Below, in pieces: positions 15,605-24,451 of a stretch of 64,000 nt of DNA (position 1 is its first letter; every line of letters begins with the position of its first letter). The stretch lies in contig JAFZDL010000025.1 in assembly GCA_017561205.1 (NCBI GenBank), positions 62,001-126,000 on the forward strand, in the 5' to 3' direction. The DNA is from Oscillospiraceae bacterium (GTDB taxonomy: Bacteria; Bacillota; Clostridia; Oscillospirales; Oscillospiraceae). Both the position numbers and the translations under genes were made by a program. The notes under the pieces are model-generated. The model was not told the origin of the DNA, did no database searches, and saw only the letters and a list, made by a program, of their open reading frames with translations.

Positions 15605-16735
15605 TTAGATTCTGCGGCTTAATTTCTCAGAATATTCACATCTGAACTTCTCAAATGTACCATTATCCAAAGCATCGCGAATCTTCTCCATCAATTTGTT
15701 GTAGAAATACAAATTATGCATAACACAAAGACGCATTGCCAGCATCTCCTCTGCAACAAACAGATGGCGGATATATGCCTTGGAATAACGCCGGCAAACA
15801 GGACAGTCACATTCCGGATCAATAGGAGAAAGGTCCTTGGCGTACTTAGCATTTTTTAAATTGATAGCACCCTGCCAGGTAAAGAGTCTTGCGTGACGGG
15901 CATTCCGGGCAGGCATAACGCAGTCAAAGAAGTCCACACCTCGGGCAACACCTTCAATGATATTAGTGGGAGTGCCCACGCCCATCAGATACCGGGTCTT
16001 GTCCGCGGGCATATGGGGCTCTACCGCCTCAATAATGTCGTACATCTCCTCTGCGGTTTCGCCTACAGCAAGGCCGCCAATGGCGTAACCGGGCAGGTCC
16101 AGTTCTGCGATACGCTTCATATGGTCCACGCGGATATCCGCATAGGTGCCACCCTGGTTGATGCCCCAGAGCATTTGCTCTTTATTAACTGTGTCGGGTA
16201 GCGCGTTCAACCGGGCATTTTCCGCCTTGCACCGCTCCAACCAACGGAAGGTGCGGTCTGCGCTCTGCTTTACATACTCCCGGGGAGCAGGATTTTCTAC
16301 ACATTCATCGAAGGCCATACAAATATCCGAGCCCAGATTGGACTGGATACGCATACTCTCCTCGGGACCCATAAAGATCTTATGTCCATCGATATGGGAT
16401 GCAAAAGTGACGCCCTCTTCCTTAATTTTCCGCAGGGATGCCAAGCTGAACACTTGAAATCCACCGGAGTCGGTGAGAATAGGTCCGTCCCAAGTCATAA
16501 ACTTATGCAAACCGCCGCATTCCTTTACCAGCTCATCGCCGGGACGCAGATGCAGATGGTAGGTATTGCTCAGTTCCACCTGGCAACCGATATCCTTCAG
16601 GTCTTTTGCACTCAAGCCACCCTTAATGGCGCCCTGCGTGCCAACATTCATAAACACCGGGGTCTGCACCGTACCGTTGGCGCAGGTAAATACACCCCGC
16701 CGGGCTTTTCCCTCAGTTTTCAATATTTCAAACAT
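15605..16735 (-). CDS. tgt: Queuine tRNA-ribosyltransferase
   Basis: 376 residues from ATG 16733-16735 (AGGAGAT site); longer upstream readings lack a site. DSGGFQVFSL carries the catalytic Asp region, GGLAVGE and TPTNIIEGVARGVDFFDCVMPARNARH the substrate and nucleophile region, and the zinc ligands are in CDCPVCRRYSKAYIRHLF with the later His. It exchanges G34 for preQ1 in GUN-anticodon tRNAs. Its gene starts 10 bp after queA. Confidence 0.96.
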   Translation of the reverse strand: MFEILKTEGKARRGVFTCANGTVQTPVFMNVGTQGAIKGGLSAKDLKDIGCQVELSNTYHLHLRPGDELVKECGGLHKFMTWDGPILTDSGGFQVFSLASLRKIKEEGVTFASHIDGHKIFMGPEESMRIQSNLGSDICMAFDECVENPAPREYVKQSADRTFRWLERCKAENARLNALPDTVNKEQMLWGINQGGTYADIRVDHMKRIAELDLPGYAIGGLAVGETAEEMYDIIEAVEPHMPADKTRYLMGVGTPTNIIEGVARGVDFFDCVMPARNARHARLFTWQGAINLKNAKYAKDLSPIDPECDCPVCRRYSKAYIRHLFVAEEMLAMRLCVMHNLYFYNKLMEKIRDALDNGTFEKFRCEYSEKLSRRI

Positions 16736-16745
16736 ATATAATCTC

Positions 16746-17768
16746 CTATAATATGCACATTGCATCGCCGAAAGAGAAGAAACGATACTGCTCCTGTACC
16801 GCCTGCTCATAGGCAGATAATACATTCTCCCGTCCGGCAAAGGCGGACACCAGCATTACAAGGGTACTTTCCGGTAAATGGAAATTGGTAATCAATCCGT
16901 CCATTGCCTTGAACTGATAACCGGGGTAAATGAATATCTCGGTCCATTTAGACTTTTCCTCAAATGTACCGTTCTCATTAACCAGGGATTCCAGGGTGCG
17001 ACAGGAGGTAGTTCCCACGCAAATCACCCGTCCGCCCGCAGCTTTGGTTTCATTCAGCAGGTCTGCAGTTTGCTTACTCATCATACAAAACTCAGAATGC
17101 ATATGATGCTCAGAAATTTCCTCCGCTTTTACAGGACGGAAAGTTCCAAGACCTACATGCAGGGTCACAAATGCGGTCTTCACACCTCTATTCCGGATTT
17201 TTTCCAGTAACTCCTGGGTAAAATGCAGGCCTGCCGTTGGGGCTGCAGCAGAGCCCACTTCCCGGCTGTAAACGGTCTGATACCGCTCCTGGTCGGCAAG
17301 TTCTGCTTTAATATAGGGCGGCAAAGGCATCTTGCCCAGCCGTTCCAATACTTCCAGAAAAATGCCCACAAAGTGGAATTCAACCACTCGGTTGCCGTCA
17401 TTTTTTACCTCCAGAACAGTTGCGGTCAGTTCTCCGTTGCCAAAGACCACTTCCTGGCCCTCACGAAGCTTTCTGCCGGGTTTTGCCAGGCACTCCCACT
17501 TCCTATCGCCCAAATCTTTCAACAGCAACAGTTCCACTGCGCCGCCCGTAGGACGATGTCCTAAAAGTCTCGCAGGCAACACCCGGGAATCGTTCATTAC
17601 CAAGCAATCACCAGGCTTCAAGTATTCCAAGATATCGTAAAAATGCTTATGGCTGACAGCGCCAGTTTCTCTATCCAAAACCAAAAGCCGAGATGTATCT
17701 CTTTGCTCCAGAGGGGTCTGTGCAATCAGGTCCTCCGGCAGATCATACCAAAAATCACGGGTTTTCAA
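16746..17768 (-). CDS. queA: SAM:tRNA ribosyltransferase-isomerase QueA
   Basis: 340 residues starting at TTG 17766-17768 with GGAGGG 7 nt upstream. It begins [33 protein letters not shown] and contains [15 protein letters not shown] and NFHLPESTL, all diagnostic. It converts preQ1-tRNA to epoxyqueuosine-tRNA using SAM, the next step after Tgt, which is encoded directly downstream. Confidence 0.96.
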   Translation of the reverse strand: MKTRDFWYDLPEDLIAQTPLEQRDTSRLLVLDRETGAVSHKHFYDILEYLKPGDCLVMNDSRVLPARLLGHRPTGGAVELLLLKDLGDRKWECLAKPGRKLREGQEVVFGNGELTATVLEVKNDGNRVVEFHFVGIFLEVLERLGKMPLPPYIKAELADQERYQTVYSREVGSAAAPTAGLHFTQELLEKIRNRGVKTAFVTLHVGLGTFRPVKAEEISEHHMHSEFCMMSKQTADLLNETKAAGGRVICVGTTSCRTLESLVNENGTFEEKSKWTEIFIYPGYQFKAMDGLITNFHLPESTLVMLVSAFAGRENVLSAYEQAVQEQYRFFSFGDAMCIL

Positions 17769-17802
17769 ACAAACACCCTCCGAATTTAAAATTAACTATG
17801 TA

Positions 17803-17831
17803 ATTATAGAGCATTTTTCTGCAATTTGCAA
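17803..17831 (-). promoter_or_regulatory. Promoter of queA-tgt-yajC
   Basis: TTGCAA (17826-17831), 17 nt, TATAAT (17803-17808), about 35 nt before the TTG start. Confidence 0.65.
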
Positions 17832-17881
17832 CAAGCAAAACAGCTTCAATCTGCATAGATTGGCTTGGAGGTGTGTTTTTT

Positions 17882-18751
17882 ATGGGTAAACCGATTTTTA
17901 CAGGCGCTTGCACAGCCCTTGTAACGCCCTTTTTAGGCGGCAAAGTCAACTACCCTATGATGGAGCAGTTACTTCGTCGTCAGGTAGATGCAGGCATTTC
18001 TGCGGTAGTAATCAGCGGTACCACAGGCGAATCCCCCACTCTTTCGGATACTGAAAAAATTACATTATTTCATCGGTGCAAAGACTATGTAGGTGATAGC
18101 TGCGCCATCATTGCCGGCACTGGCACCAATTCCACAGAACATGCAATTGAGCTAAGCATTGCAGCAGAGGAAGCCGGTGTGGATGCGCTGCTTATGGTAA
18201 CACCTTACTACAACAAGGCGACTCCGGACGGCCTCGTCGCCCACTATCTTTCCATAGCGCACAGAGTTAATCTGCCTATCATTCTCTACAACGTACCTAC
18301 ACGCACCGGGGTGGATATTCCTGTGTCCGTCTATCAGCGGTTATCTCGCATACCCAACATTGTAGGTGTCAAAGAGGCCAGCAGCGATATCACCAAGATT
18401 CTGCGAATCCGGGAGGCCTGTGGACAAAACTTTACCATTTGGTCCGGTAATGACGATCAAATCGTACCGGCTATAGCTTGCGGTGCATCCGGTGTGATCT
18501 CAGTATTGTCAAATATATATCCCGAGGAAACTCAGGAAATGTGCGCCGCAGCACTAAATGGTGATTACAAAACCTCAGGTGAATTACAGCGGGAATTGCT
18601 TACTTTGGTCGATCTGCTTTTCTGCGAGGTCAATCCAATCCCCGTAAAGGCTGCAATGAAATGTATCGGCTATGATTGCGGTGAGTGTCGTCTGCCTCTA
18701 TGCCAACTAACCAAGGAGCATCAAAAACAAATTGAAGCATATTTTGCATAA
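17882..18751 (+). CDS. dapA: 4-hydroxy-tetrahydrodipicolinate synthase
   Basis: 289 residues from ATG 17882, 9 nt after GGAGGT. The Schiff-base lysine is Lys164 in VGVKEASSD; the proton-relay Tyr is Tyr136 in ILYNVPTRTG; and SGTTGESPTL forms the pyruvate-binding loop. It condenses pyruvate with aspartate semialdehyde, feeding lysine, diaminopimelate and dipicolinate, the last relevant in a spore former. It is a single-gene unit divergent from queA. Confidence 0.94.
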   Translation: MGKPIFTGACTALVTPFLGGKVNYPMMEQLLRRQVDAGISAVVISGTTGESPTLSDTEKITLFHRCKDYVGDSCAIIAGTGTNSTEHAIELSIAAEEAGVDALLMVTPYYNKATPDGLVAHYLSIAHRVNLPIILYNVPTRTGVDIPVSVYQRLSRIPNIVGVKEASSDITKILRIREACGQNFTIWSGNDDQIVPAIACGASGVISVLSNIYPEETQEMCAAALNGDYKTSGELQRELLTLVDLLFCEVNPIPVKAAMKCIGYDCGECRLPLCQLTKEHQKQIEAYFA

Positions 18752-18776
18752 AAAAGTCCCCTTCCGGGGACTTTTT
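18751..18776. terminator. Bidirectional terminator between dapA and glpQ-like gene
   Basis: Perfect stem AAAAAGTCCCC / GGGGACTTTTT at 18751-18776 starting at the dapA stop and touching the stop of the converging gene. Confidence 0.85.
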
Positions 18777-19578
18777 ACGGTTTGAAGTTTTCAAAAATAG
18801 GAATCCAGCCTTCTGCTACAGCTGTATCAAAATCTTCTTTTGTGCGAATGGTCCATGCAACGCCTTGTAGACCCCACAGCTTTCTGCACAGCAAATTGCT
18901 GACATTCTTCCGATCCGCAAAACGGTATGCAATGAAGTCCGGCCGAGTGGCTACATTGAAGAAATTGTACTTCATTAAGAACTTCATAACAGCAGGCAAC
19001 TTGCTGTTGGAACGGAAGAAGTCTTCCGTCAGCTGACCGCGGATAATCTCCTTGCGGTTTTTCCTTAACCAAGCTACACAACGGGGATCAAAAGACTCCA
19101 CACAATACGCGCCCTTATATCCGGCAAGCATATCACAAGCTGCTTTGCACAGTGCTGCATGATTCTTTGTTGTGGCCTTCAACTCCACAATCAGCGGAGC
19201 CTCTCCTGCGTACAGTTCCAGTACCTCAGAGAATAACGGGATTCTCTCCTGTGTTCCCTCAAGGCAATAGTTATCCAAATCGACACAAGTTAAGTCCTCA
19301 ATTTGTATATCTACGCCGGCAGTTCGCAGCAAAGAATGGTCGTGAATTACCGCAAGCGTGCCGTCCTTCATAAGGTGCACATCCAACTCTATGCCGTATC
19401 CACCATCCTTCGCAGCCCGGAAAGCTGCCATACTGTTCTCCGGAATACCCGCGCTGTACAGTCCCCGGTGAGCATAGTACCAGCCTTTGAGAGCAGGTAG
19501 GTCATTATGACCAGTCCGTCCTCTCAGCATAAGAATATATAACAACGCAAGCAGAACAATTGCTATGATTACAGACAA
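18775..19578 (-). CDS. Glycerophosphodiester phosphodiesterase
   Basis: 267 residues, TTG start with GGAGG 8 nt upstream. An N-terminal membrane helix (VIIAIVLLALLYILML) precedes the GDPD domain: YYAHRGLYSAGIPENS (catalytic His and Arg), IELDVHLMKDGTLAVIHD (metal-binding Glu/Asp and second catalytic His) and LIVELK. It hydrolyses glycerophosphodiesters to glycerol-3-phosphate and an alcohol. It follows the MFS gene by 3 bp, suggesting joint uptake and hydrolysis of a phosphodiester. Confidence 0.9.
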   Translation of the reverse strand: MSVIIAIVLLALLYILMLRGRTGHNDLPALKGWYYAHRGLYSAGIPENSMAAFRAAKDGGYGIELDVHLMKDGTLAVIHDHSLLRTAGVDIQIEDLTCVDLDNYCLEGTQERIPLFSEVLELYAGEAPLIVELKATTKNHAALCKAACDMLAGYKGAYCVESFDPRCVAWLRKNRKEIIRGQLTEDFFRSNSKLPAVMKFLMKYNFFNVATRPDFIAYRFADRKNVSNLLCRKLWGLQGVAWTIRTKEDFDTAVAEGWIPIFENFKP

Positions 19579-19581
19579 TGC

Positions 19582-21147
19582 TTAATCCTCCACATCAAAA
19601 GCATCCAGGCCCTTCTTGCGCTGAACCTTGCTGTCGCCATGCTTTACCATCAGCATAGTAAAGAATGCCAAACCCACAAAAATGGTTGCATACGGGAACA
19701 GTGTGGTCATAGCAATCTTGTCCATAAAAACACCTGAAACTGTAGGCGTCAAAGACTGCGCAGCCATAGAAGCAGTGTAGTAAAAACCGGTATACTTACC
19801 AACATCTGCGCCGGTACACATCTCCACAACCATTGGGAAGGAATTCACATTGATGGTAGCCCACGCAACACCTGCAAGCACAAACATTGCGGTCATTAAC
19901 CAGTTCGGACTTGATGCAGTCATAAAGCTACCTACCAGGAATGCAGTAAACAGCATCGCCACGCCGGTAAGAATTGTCTTCTTTCTGCCAATACGGGATG
20001 CCACCATACCAACAGGCAAATATGCAATAATCGCAGCCACATTTGCCATCAACAATGTGGTTGTGGCGTCCTTATCCAAAACATTCTGCGCATACACAGT
20101 ATACTTGGATGTTACCGCATTATAACCAAAGAACCACAAAACAATGGACGCCAACAAGAATATAAGGCTACGGAACTCTGCCTTAGAGAGTTTTTTCTTC
20201 TCACCAACTTCAATAGTTTCTTGTTCGGTAAGGCCAAGAGAAACACTTTGCTGCTGCATATCCGCTGCCCACGCAGGTTCCTTGACCTTCCAAAGGAAAA
20301 TGATCAATGCCAGCAACATAATACCGCCTACAATGCCATAAACACCAGTATAACTCATATAGGCATTTTTAACCTTGGAAATGGCCAATACAGAACCGAG
20401 CGCCAGCACAATGATACCACCGGCGTTGCCCATCAAGTTAATGACTGCATTAGCCTTAGACCGCAAGGGTTTAATTGTTACATCAGGCATCAGCGCAACA
20501 GCAGGTGTGCGGAAGGTAGCCATAGAAATCAAAAGCAGCAACAAAATTCCGAGGAATATTACCAATGTCCACGGATTCTCAGCAGTTACAGCAGCTGCGC
20601 AAGCCTGTCTGGCAGGTACAACGTGGCGGGTGTACAGGTTTACCTCTACCTCACGACCAAAACTATTTAACTCAGTAGTCTTGGATTCCGTGGTGAGCTT
20701 AGAAAACTCTTCCCGTGTATACAGGTCAGCTAACTTATAATCCACGCCCTCAGGTGTTTGCAAAGTAGCATCCTTCTGCTCATCATAAATCAGTTCCATT
20801 GTTGCAGAATCATTGACTTTTGCATAACGCTGAATATTGCTCAACTGGGCATTATCTGCCAAAGATAGCAGCATCAAGAAAACAACCGCAAGAATAGTGC
20901 CTGTACGCACAAAAGGTGTCCGACGGCCACTCTTACTCTTGCAACGGTCGGAAATGCCGCCAAACAAAGGCAACATAAACAATGCAAGAATATTATCCAG
21001 TGCCATAACAACACCGGATGCAGTTTGACTAAGTCCGAATTTGCTGGTCAGCGTCATTGCTATCGTTACATCGTAAATTTGCCAAAAAGCGCAAATCAGA
21101 AAGAAGGCAAATCCGACCAAAATGGTACGTTTTTTGTTCAGCTTCAT
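19582..21147 (-). CDS. MFS transporter of the GPH/SLC45-like type
   Basis: 521 residues with about twelve membrane helices. FAFFLICAFWQIYDVTI, GVVMALDNILALFMLPLFGGISDRCKSKSGRRTP and, near residue 350, IGRKKTILTGV are MFS loop motifs. An unusual 90-residue polar insert (about 97-185) lies between helices 3 and 4 on the predicted outside. It is cotranscribed with the GDPD 3 bp downstream. Substrate is not known; a glycerophosphodiester or a sugar is suggested by the partner only. Confidence 0.8.
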   Translation of the reverse strand: MKLNKKRTILVGFAFFLICAFWQIYDVTIAMTLTSKFGLSQTASGVVMALDNILALFMLPLFGGISDRCKSKSGRRTPFVRTGTILAVVFLMLLSLADNAQLSNIQRYAKVNDSATMELIYDEQKDATLQTPEGVDYKLADLYTREEFSKLTTESKTTELNSFGREVEVNLYTRHVVPARQACAAAVTAENPWTLVIFLGILLLLLISMATFRTPAVALMPDVTIKPLRSKANAVINLMGNAGGIIVLALGSVLAISKVKNAYMSYTGVYGIVGGIMLLALIIFLWKVKEPAWAADMQQQSVSLGLTEQETIEVGEKKKLSKAEFRSLIFLLASIVLWFFGYNAVTSKYTVYAQNVLDKDATTTLLMANVAAIIAYLPVGMVASRIGRKKTILTGVAMLFTAFLVGSFMTASSPNWLMTAMFVLAGVAWATINVNSFPMVVEMCTGADVGKYTGFYYTASMAAQSLTPTVSGVFMDKIAMTTLFPYATIFVGLAFFTMLMVKHGDSKVQRKKGLDAFDVED

Positions 21148-21214
21148 AGCAACCTCCAGTTAACTATTATACGTATTATATTAACACAAAAAGCAATATT
21201 TTTCAAGAAAAGAA

Positions 21215-21240
21215 AAGCCGCAAGATTACTCCTGCGACTT
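21215..21240 (-). terminator. Terminator of glyA
   Basis: 10-bp stem with two wobble pairs (AAGTCGCAGG / CTTGCGGCTT in RNA) followed by TTTCTTTTC on the minus strand. Confidence 0.75.
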
Positions 21241-21248
21241 TTTGTAAT

Positions 21249-22502
21249 TTACTTGTACAGAGGGAACTGCTCACAAATAGAGGCTACGGTTTCGTGGACT
21301 TCCTTGGCAGTACCTTCAAAGTCACGGGCGGTAAGCGCCACGCAGCGGGCAATCTTCTTCATTTCCTCAGCGCCCAAGCCACGGGTGGTAACAGCAGCAG
21401 TACCAATACGGACACCACTGGTAACAGTGGGCTTCTCAGGATCGCCGGGAATTGCATTCTTATTCAAAGTGATGTGGTTAGCATCGCAACGGGTTTGAAG
21501 CTCGGCGCCTGTAATGTGCATAGGACGCAGGTCAGCCAGCATCAGATGGTTATCTGTACCGCCGGTGACCAAGTCAAAACCCTCAGCCAGCAGCGCTTCA
21601 GCCAATACCTTAGCATTGCTGACGACGTTCTTAGCGTAGTTTTTGAAATCGTCGCTCATCGCTTCTTTGAAGCACACAGCCTTGGCTGCAATGATATGCT
21701 CCAAAGGACCGCCCTGGGTACCAGGGAACACCGCAGAATTCAATTTCTTGGCGTATTCCTCCTTAGCAAGGATCAAGCCGCCGCGGGGACCGCGAAGGGT
21801 CTTGTGGGTGGTAGTGGTGACGATATCCGCATAAGGCACGGGGTTCTGATGCATACCACCGGCAACCAAACCGGCAATATGGGCCATATCCACCATCAGC
21901 ACGGCGCCAACTTCATGGGCAATGTCAGCAAAAAGCTTGAAATCAATGGCTCTGGGGTATGCAGATGCGCCAGCAATCATCAGCTTGGGCTGGCACTTCT
22001 TAGCCATATCCCGGATCTGATCGTAATCAATACGACCGGTCTCGTGATTGACATCGTAGGAAACCACATTGTAGTACTTGCCGGAAATATTCGCAGGGCT
22101 GCCGTGGGACAGGTGACCGCCATTGGCAAGGCTCATTCCCATCATAGTATCGCCGGGGTTCAGCAGTGCCAACTGTACTGCCATATTTGCCTGGGCGCCG
22201 GAGTGGGGCTGAACATTGGCAAACTCAGCGCCAAACAGATCCTTTGCCCGCTGAATGCACAAGCTTTCCAATTCGTCCACGTGCTGACAGCCGCCGTAAT
22301 AACGCTTACCGGGCAGACCCTCAGCATATTTATTTGTGAGAACAGAACCCATAGCGGCGATTACCGCAGGAGAAGCAAAGTTTTCTGAAGCAATCAACTC
22401 CAGACCGTCCTGCTGACGGGTCAGCTCTCGGTCCATCATTGCGGCAACTTCCGGGTCAAACTGAGAAACAAATCCAATGGAATCCACAGTCTTGGCAAGC
22501 AT
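21249..22502 (-). CDS. glyA: Serine hydroxymethyltransferase
   Basis: 417 residues from ATG 22500-22502 (AGAAGGAT site); longer readings would run through the riboswitch. [41 protein letters not shown] and the PLP lysine in [13 protein letters not shown] are all present. It interconverts serine and glycine with tetrahydrofolate, linking serC to the thyA-folA folate genes in this window. It is a single gene under a glycine riboswitch. Confidence 0.97.
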   Translation of the reverse strand: MLAKTVDSIGFVSQFDPEVAAMMDRELTRQQDGLELIASENFASPAVIAAMGSVLTNKYAEGLPGKRYYGGCQHVDELESLCIQRAKDLFGAEFANVQPHSGAQANMAVQLALLNPGDTMMGMSLANGGHLSHGSPANISGKYYNVVSYDVNHETGRIDYDQIRDMAKKCQPKLMIAGASAYPRAIDFKLFADIAHEVGAVLMVDMAHIAGLVAGGMHQNPVPYADIVTTTTHKTLRGPRGGLILAKEEYAKKLNSAVFPGTQGGPLEHIIAAKAVCFKEAMSDDFKNYAKNVVSNAKVLAEALLAEGFDLVTGGTDNHLMLADLRPMHITGAELQTRCDANHITLNKNAIPGDPEKPTVTSGVRIGTAAVTTRGLGAEEMKKIARCVALTARDFEGTAKEVHETVASICEQFPLYK

Positions 22503-22537
22503 AATATATCCTTCTTTCTTAAAAATACAAAATAAAA

Positions 22538-22565
22538 ACAGACAATCTATACCAAGACTGTCTGT
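22538..22565 (-). terminator. Riboswitch-linked terminator before glyA
   Basis: RNA stem ACAGACAGTCT / AGATTGTCTGT (22538-22565) followed by TTTTATTTTG, between the glycine aptamer and the glyA ribosome site. It is the expression platform. Confidence 0.8.
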
Positions 22566-22590
22566 AAAACGCATAACATAGTTGTATGCA

Positions 22591-22710
22591 TCTCCGTCCG
22601 TTTGCCTGAGAGATTCGGCTTTCGCCTTGCACCTTCGGCACACAACTGAATGTGTTCTCCAGAGAGTCCTCCGCTTCCGGTTCCGATCAGTACCCGAAAG
22701 CATCCATGGT
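22591..22710 (-). ncRNA. Glycine riboswitch (single aptamer) of glyA
   Basis: On the minus strand the aptamer core reads CTCTGGAGAACACA, then GTGCCGAAGGTGCAAGGC, then TCTCTCAGGCAAACGGACGGAG. These are the conserved glycine-aptamer blocks and resemble the second aptamer of tandem gcvT switches. Only one full aptamer is present; the 5' flank (about 22670-22710) probably forms the short partner helix (ghost aptamer) seen in singlets. An intrinsic terminator follows, so glycine sets transcription read-through into glyA. The direction of the effect cannot be read directly. Confidence 0.9.
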
Positions 22711-22736
22711 TATAGAAAAATTTGATTATCACCTAT

Positions 22737-22764
22737 AGTATACACATAATACGAATTTTGTCAA
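22737..22764 (-). promoter_or_regulatory. Promoter of the glyA riboswitch transcript
   Basis: TTGACA (22759-22764), 16 nt, TATACT (22737-22742). Confidence 0.65.
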
Positions 22765-22849
22765 TAGATAAGGCAAAAAGACCTGCGATGTCTTAAAAAT
22801 ATGATATGATTATATTCATAGATTTTTGAAAAGCATACCTACATAAGCA

Positions 22850-22876
22850 AAAGTCCACCGGCAACACCGGTGGGCT
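22850..22876 (-). terminator. Terminator after the truncated phosphatase gene
   Basis: Stem AAGCCCACCGG / CCGGTGGACTT with one mismatch and a TTTTGCTT tail. It closes the rex unit. Confidence 0.7.
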
Positions 22877-22915
22877 TATTTTAATAGAAAATACTGTTTT
22901 GATGTTTGGTGGGCA

Positions 22916-22999
22916 AGCCTCGGCTTGACGCTCACCCAGTGCTGTCAGTTGATTCGGATTATAAACAGGATCACCATGACGGATATAGTGGAGAATCAT
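22916..22999 (-). pseudogene. 5' fragment of a histidine phosphatase (phosphoglycerate mutase-like) gene
   Basis: ATG 22997-22999 starts MILHYIRHGDPVYNPNQLTALGERQAEA, the N-terminus of the histidine phosphatase superfamily with its RHG motif. Family similarity ends abruptly after 28 codons. The frame runs on for 40 unrelated codons through a terminator hairpin. A functional enzyme needs about 200 residues and a second catalytic His, so this is a deletion relic. It lies 12 bp after rex and would be cotranscribed. Confidence 0.75.
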
Positions 23000-23011
23000 C
23001 TGTCTTCCCTC

Positions 23012-23650
23012 TTATTTCTTATCTTTGATTTGTGCCTGCAAATGCATGGACAGCACTGCCAAAGAAGTTGCCATATTTTCGTTTTGTACCAGAATATTAC
23101 CCGGCACATCCAAATGAATAGGGGCAAAATTCCAAATTGCTTTGATACCACAGGCGATCATCCGATCACAGACCTGCTGCGCAAATTGGGCCGGCACAGT
23201 GATAATACCCATTAGAATTTGATTTGCACGGCAAAAGCTCTCCAATTCTTTCATCGAAAAAATCGGCTTGCCATCCTGTGCTTCTGCGTGATTAGGATTC
23301 ACATCAAAGGCTGCAAGAATGTTCAGACCATAAGCCTCGAAACCGCCGTAACCCAACAATGCACGGCCTAACTTACCTGCACCGATTAAAATGGCATCCG
23401 TAGTATTATCATAGCCCAAAAACTGGTTGATATCTTCAATCAAGCTCTCACGAAAATAGCCGATCTTCGGCCGGCCTCCGTCGGAAACCAAGGCCAAATC
23501 CTTTCGCACCTGCACCTCGCCCATACCCAGTGCATTGGCCAATGCAGTGGCAGAAATATAGGGCGTGCCGTTTTCCGGCAAGCTACGCAAATAGGAAAGA
23601 TATACAGGCAATCGCTTCAAAACAGATTTGGAAACATCCTTACGCTCCAT
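23012..23650 (-). CDS. rex: Redox-sensing transcriptional repressor Rex
   Basis: 212 residues from ATG 23648-23650. The N-terminal winged helix carries LPVYLSYLRSLPENGTPYISATALA and MGEVQVRKDLALVSDGGRPKIGY. The Rossmann NADH domain carries ILIGAGKLGRALLGYGGF, with GAGKLG in place of the usual GxGxLG, and the end WNFAPIHLDVP is typical. Rex senses NADH/NAD+ and represses fermentative genes in anaerobes. A perfect palindrome lies between its promoter and start. Confidence 0.95.
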   Translation of the reverse strand: MERKDVSKSVLKRLPVYLSYLRSLPENGTPYISATALANALGMGEVQVRKDLALVSDGGRPKIGYFRESLIEDINQFLGYDNTTDAILIGAGKLGRALLGYGGFEAYGLNILAAFDVNPNHAEAQDGKPIFSMKELESFCRANQILMGIITVPAQFAQQVCDRMIACGIKAIWNFAPIHLDVPGNILVQNENMATSLAVLSMHLQAQIKDKK

Positions 23651-23667
23651 AGTAACCATCCTTTTAT

Positions 23668-23693
23668 ATATCGATATAAATTTATATCGATAT
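23668..23693. promoter_or_regulatory. 26-bp perfect palindrome in the rex leader
   Basis: The two 13-base halves (ATATCGATATAAA and its complement) meet at 23680/23681 with no spacer. A third TATCGAT copy lies at 23701-23707. The palindrome lies around +6 to +31 of the predicted transcript. It differs from the usual Rex operator (TTGTTAAnnnnTTAACAA-like), so another regulator or an RNA hairpin is possible. Confidence 0.5.
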
Positions 23694-23705
23694 TATTCTG
23701 TATCG

Positions 23706-23733
23706 ATTATACCATAAAACCGCAGGAATTCAA
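23706..23733 (-). promoter_or_regulatory. Promoter of rex
   Basis: TTGAAT (23728-23733), 16 nt, TATAAT (23706-23711). It lies in the gap after the sigE stop. Confidence 0.6.
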
Positions 23734-23740
23734 GGATTTT

Positions 23741-24451
23741 TTACGCACAGCTGGTTTGACGGATTAACTCTTTTCGCAGTTTTAGCATGATCCGTTTCTC
23801 CAATCGGGAGATGTAAGATTGGGAAATGCCCATCTCTTGGGCAACCTCTTTTTGTGTCAATTCTTTATGTCCGTAAAGGCCAAATCTTTTTATGACGATT
23901 TCCCGTTCCCGCTCCGGTAGTTCTTTTACAGCCTGTCGCAAAACACATAAGTCCACATCGTCCTCCAGCGGGCGCAGGATCATATCCTCGTCCGTACCCA
24001 AAATATCCGAAAGCAGCAATTCGTTGCCGTCATAATCCATATTGATAGGCTCATCCAAGGAAATTTCTGTCCTTTGTGAGGATATTTTGCGAATGTGCAT
24101 TAGAATCTCATTCTCAATACAACGGGAAGCGTAGGTTGCCAGCTTGATATTTTTCTCCAATCGGTATGTGCTGATCGCCTTAATTAATCCAATTGTTCCG
24201 ATAGAGATTAAATCCTCAAGGTTTACACCGGTATTCTCAAACCGCCTTGCAATAAATACCACCAGACGGAGATTGCGCTCAATCAGCAATTGCTTGGCCG
24301 CTTCATCTCCTTGCTCAAGTGCCATCAAAGCTTCCTGCTCCTGTACGCCTTTTAGTGGTGGCGGCAATACATCGGCTCCACCGATGTAATAGATATTTTC
24401 CCTGCAAATAAGCCCAATTCTCGTCAGAAAACCTAATAATTTACCCTTCAT
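23741..24451 (-). CDS. sigE: Sporulation sigma factor SigE
   Basis: 236 residues, the usual length. The first roughly 27 residues ([23 protein letters not shown]) form the membrane-associated pro-sequence removed by SpoIIGA. Region 2 has [38 protein letters not shown] and region 4 has [16 protein letters not shown] and [22 protein letters not shown]. It drives early mother-cell gene expression. ATG overlaps the spoIIGA stop by 4 nt, the classical spoIIG arrangement. Confidence 0.96.
   Translation of the reverse strand: MKGKLLGFLTRIGLICRENIYYIGGADVLPPPLKGVQEQEALMALEQGDEAAKQLLIERNLRLVVFIARRFENTGVNLEDLISIGTIGLIKAISTYRLEKNIKLATYASRCIENEILMHIRKISSQRTEISLDEPINMDYDGNELLLSDILGTDEDMILRPLEDDVDLCVLRQAVKELPEREREIVIKRFGLYGHKELTQKEVAQEMGISQSYISRLEKRIMLKLRKELIRQTSCA

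Noticed and set aside
21294..22388. 364-codon plus-strand frame
   Set aside because: Antisense to glyA and without supporting signals.
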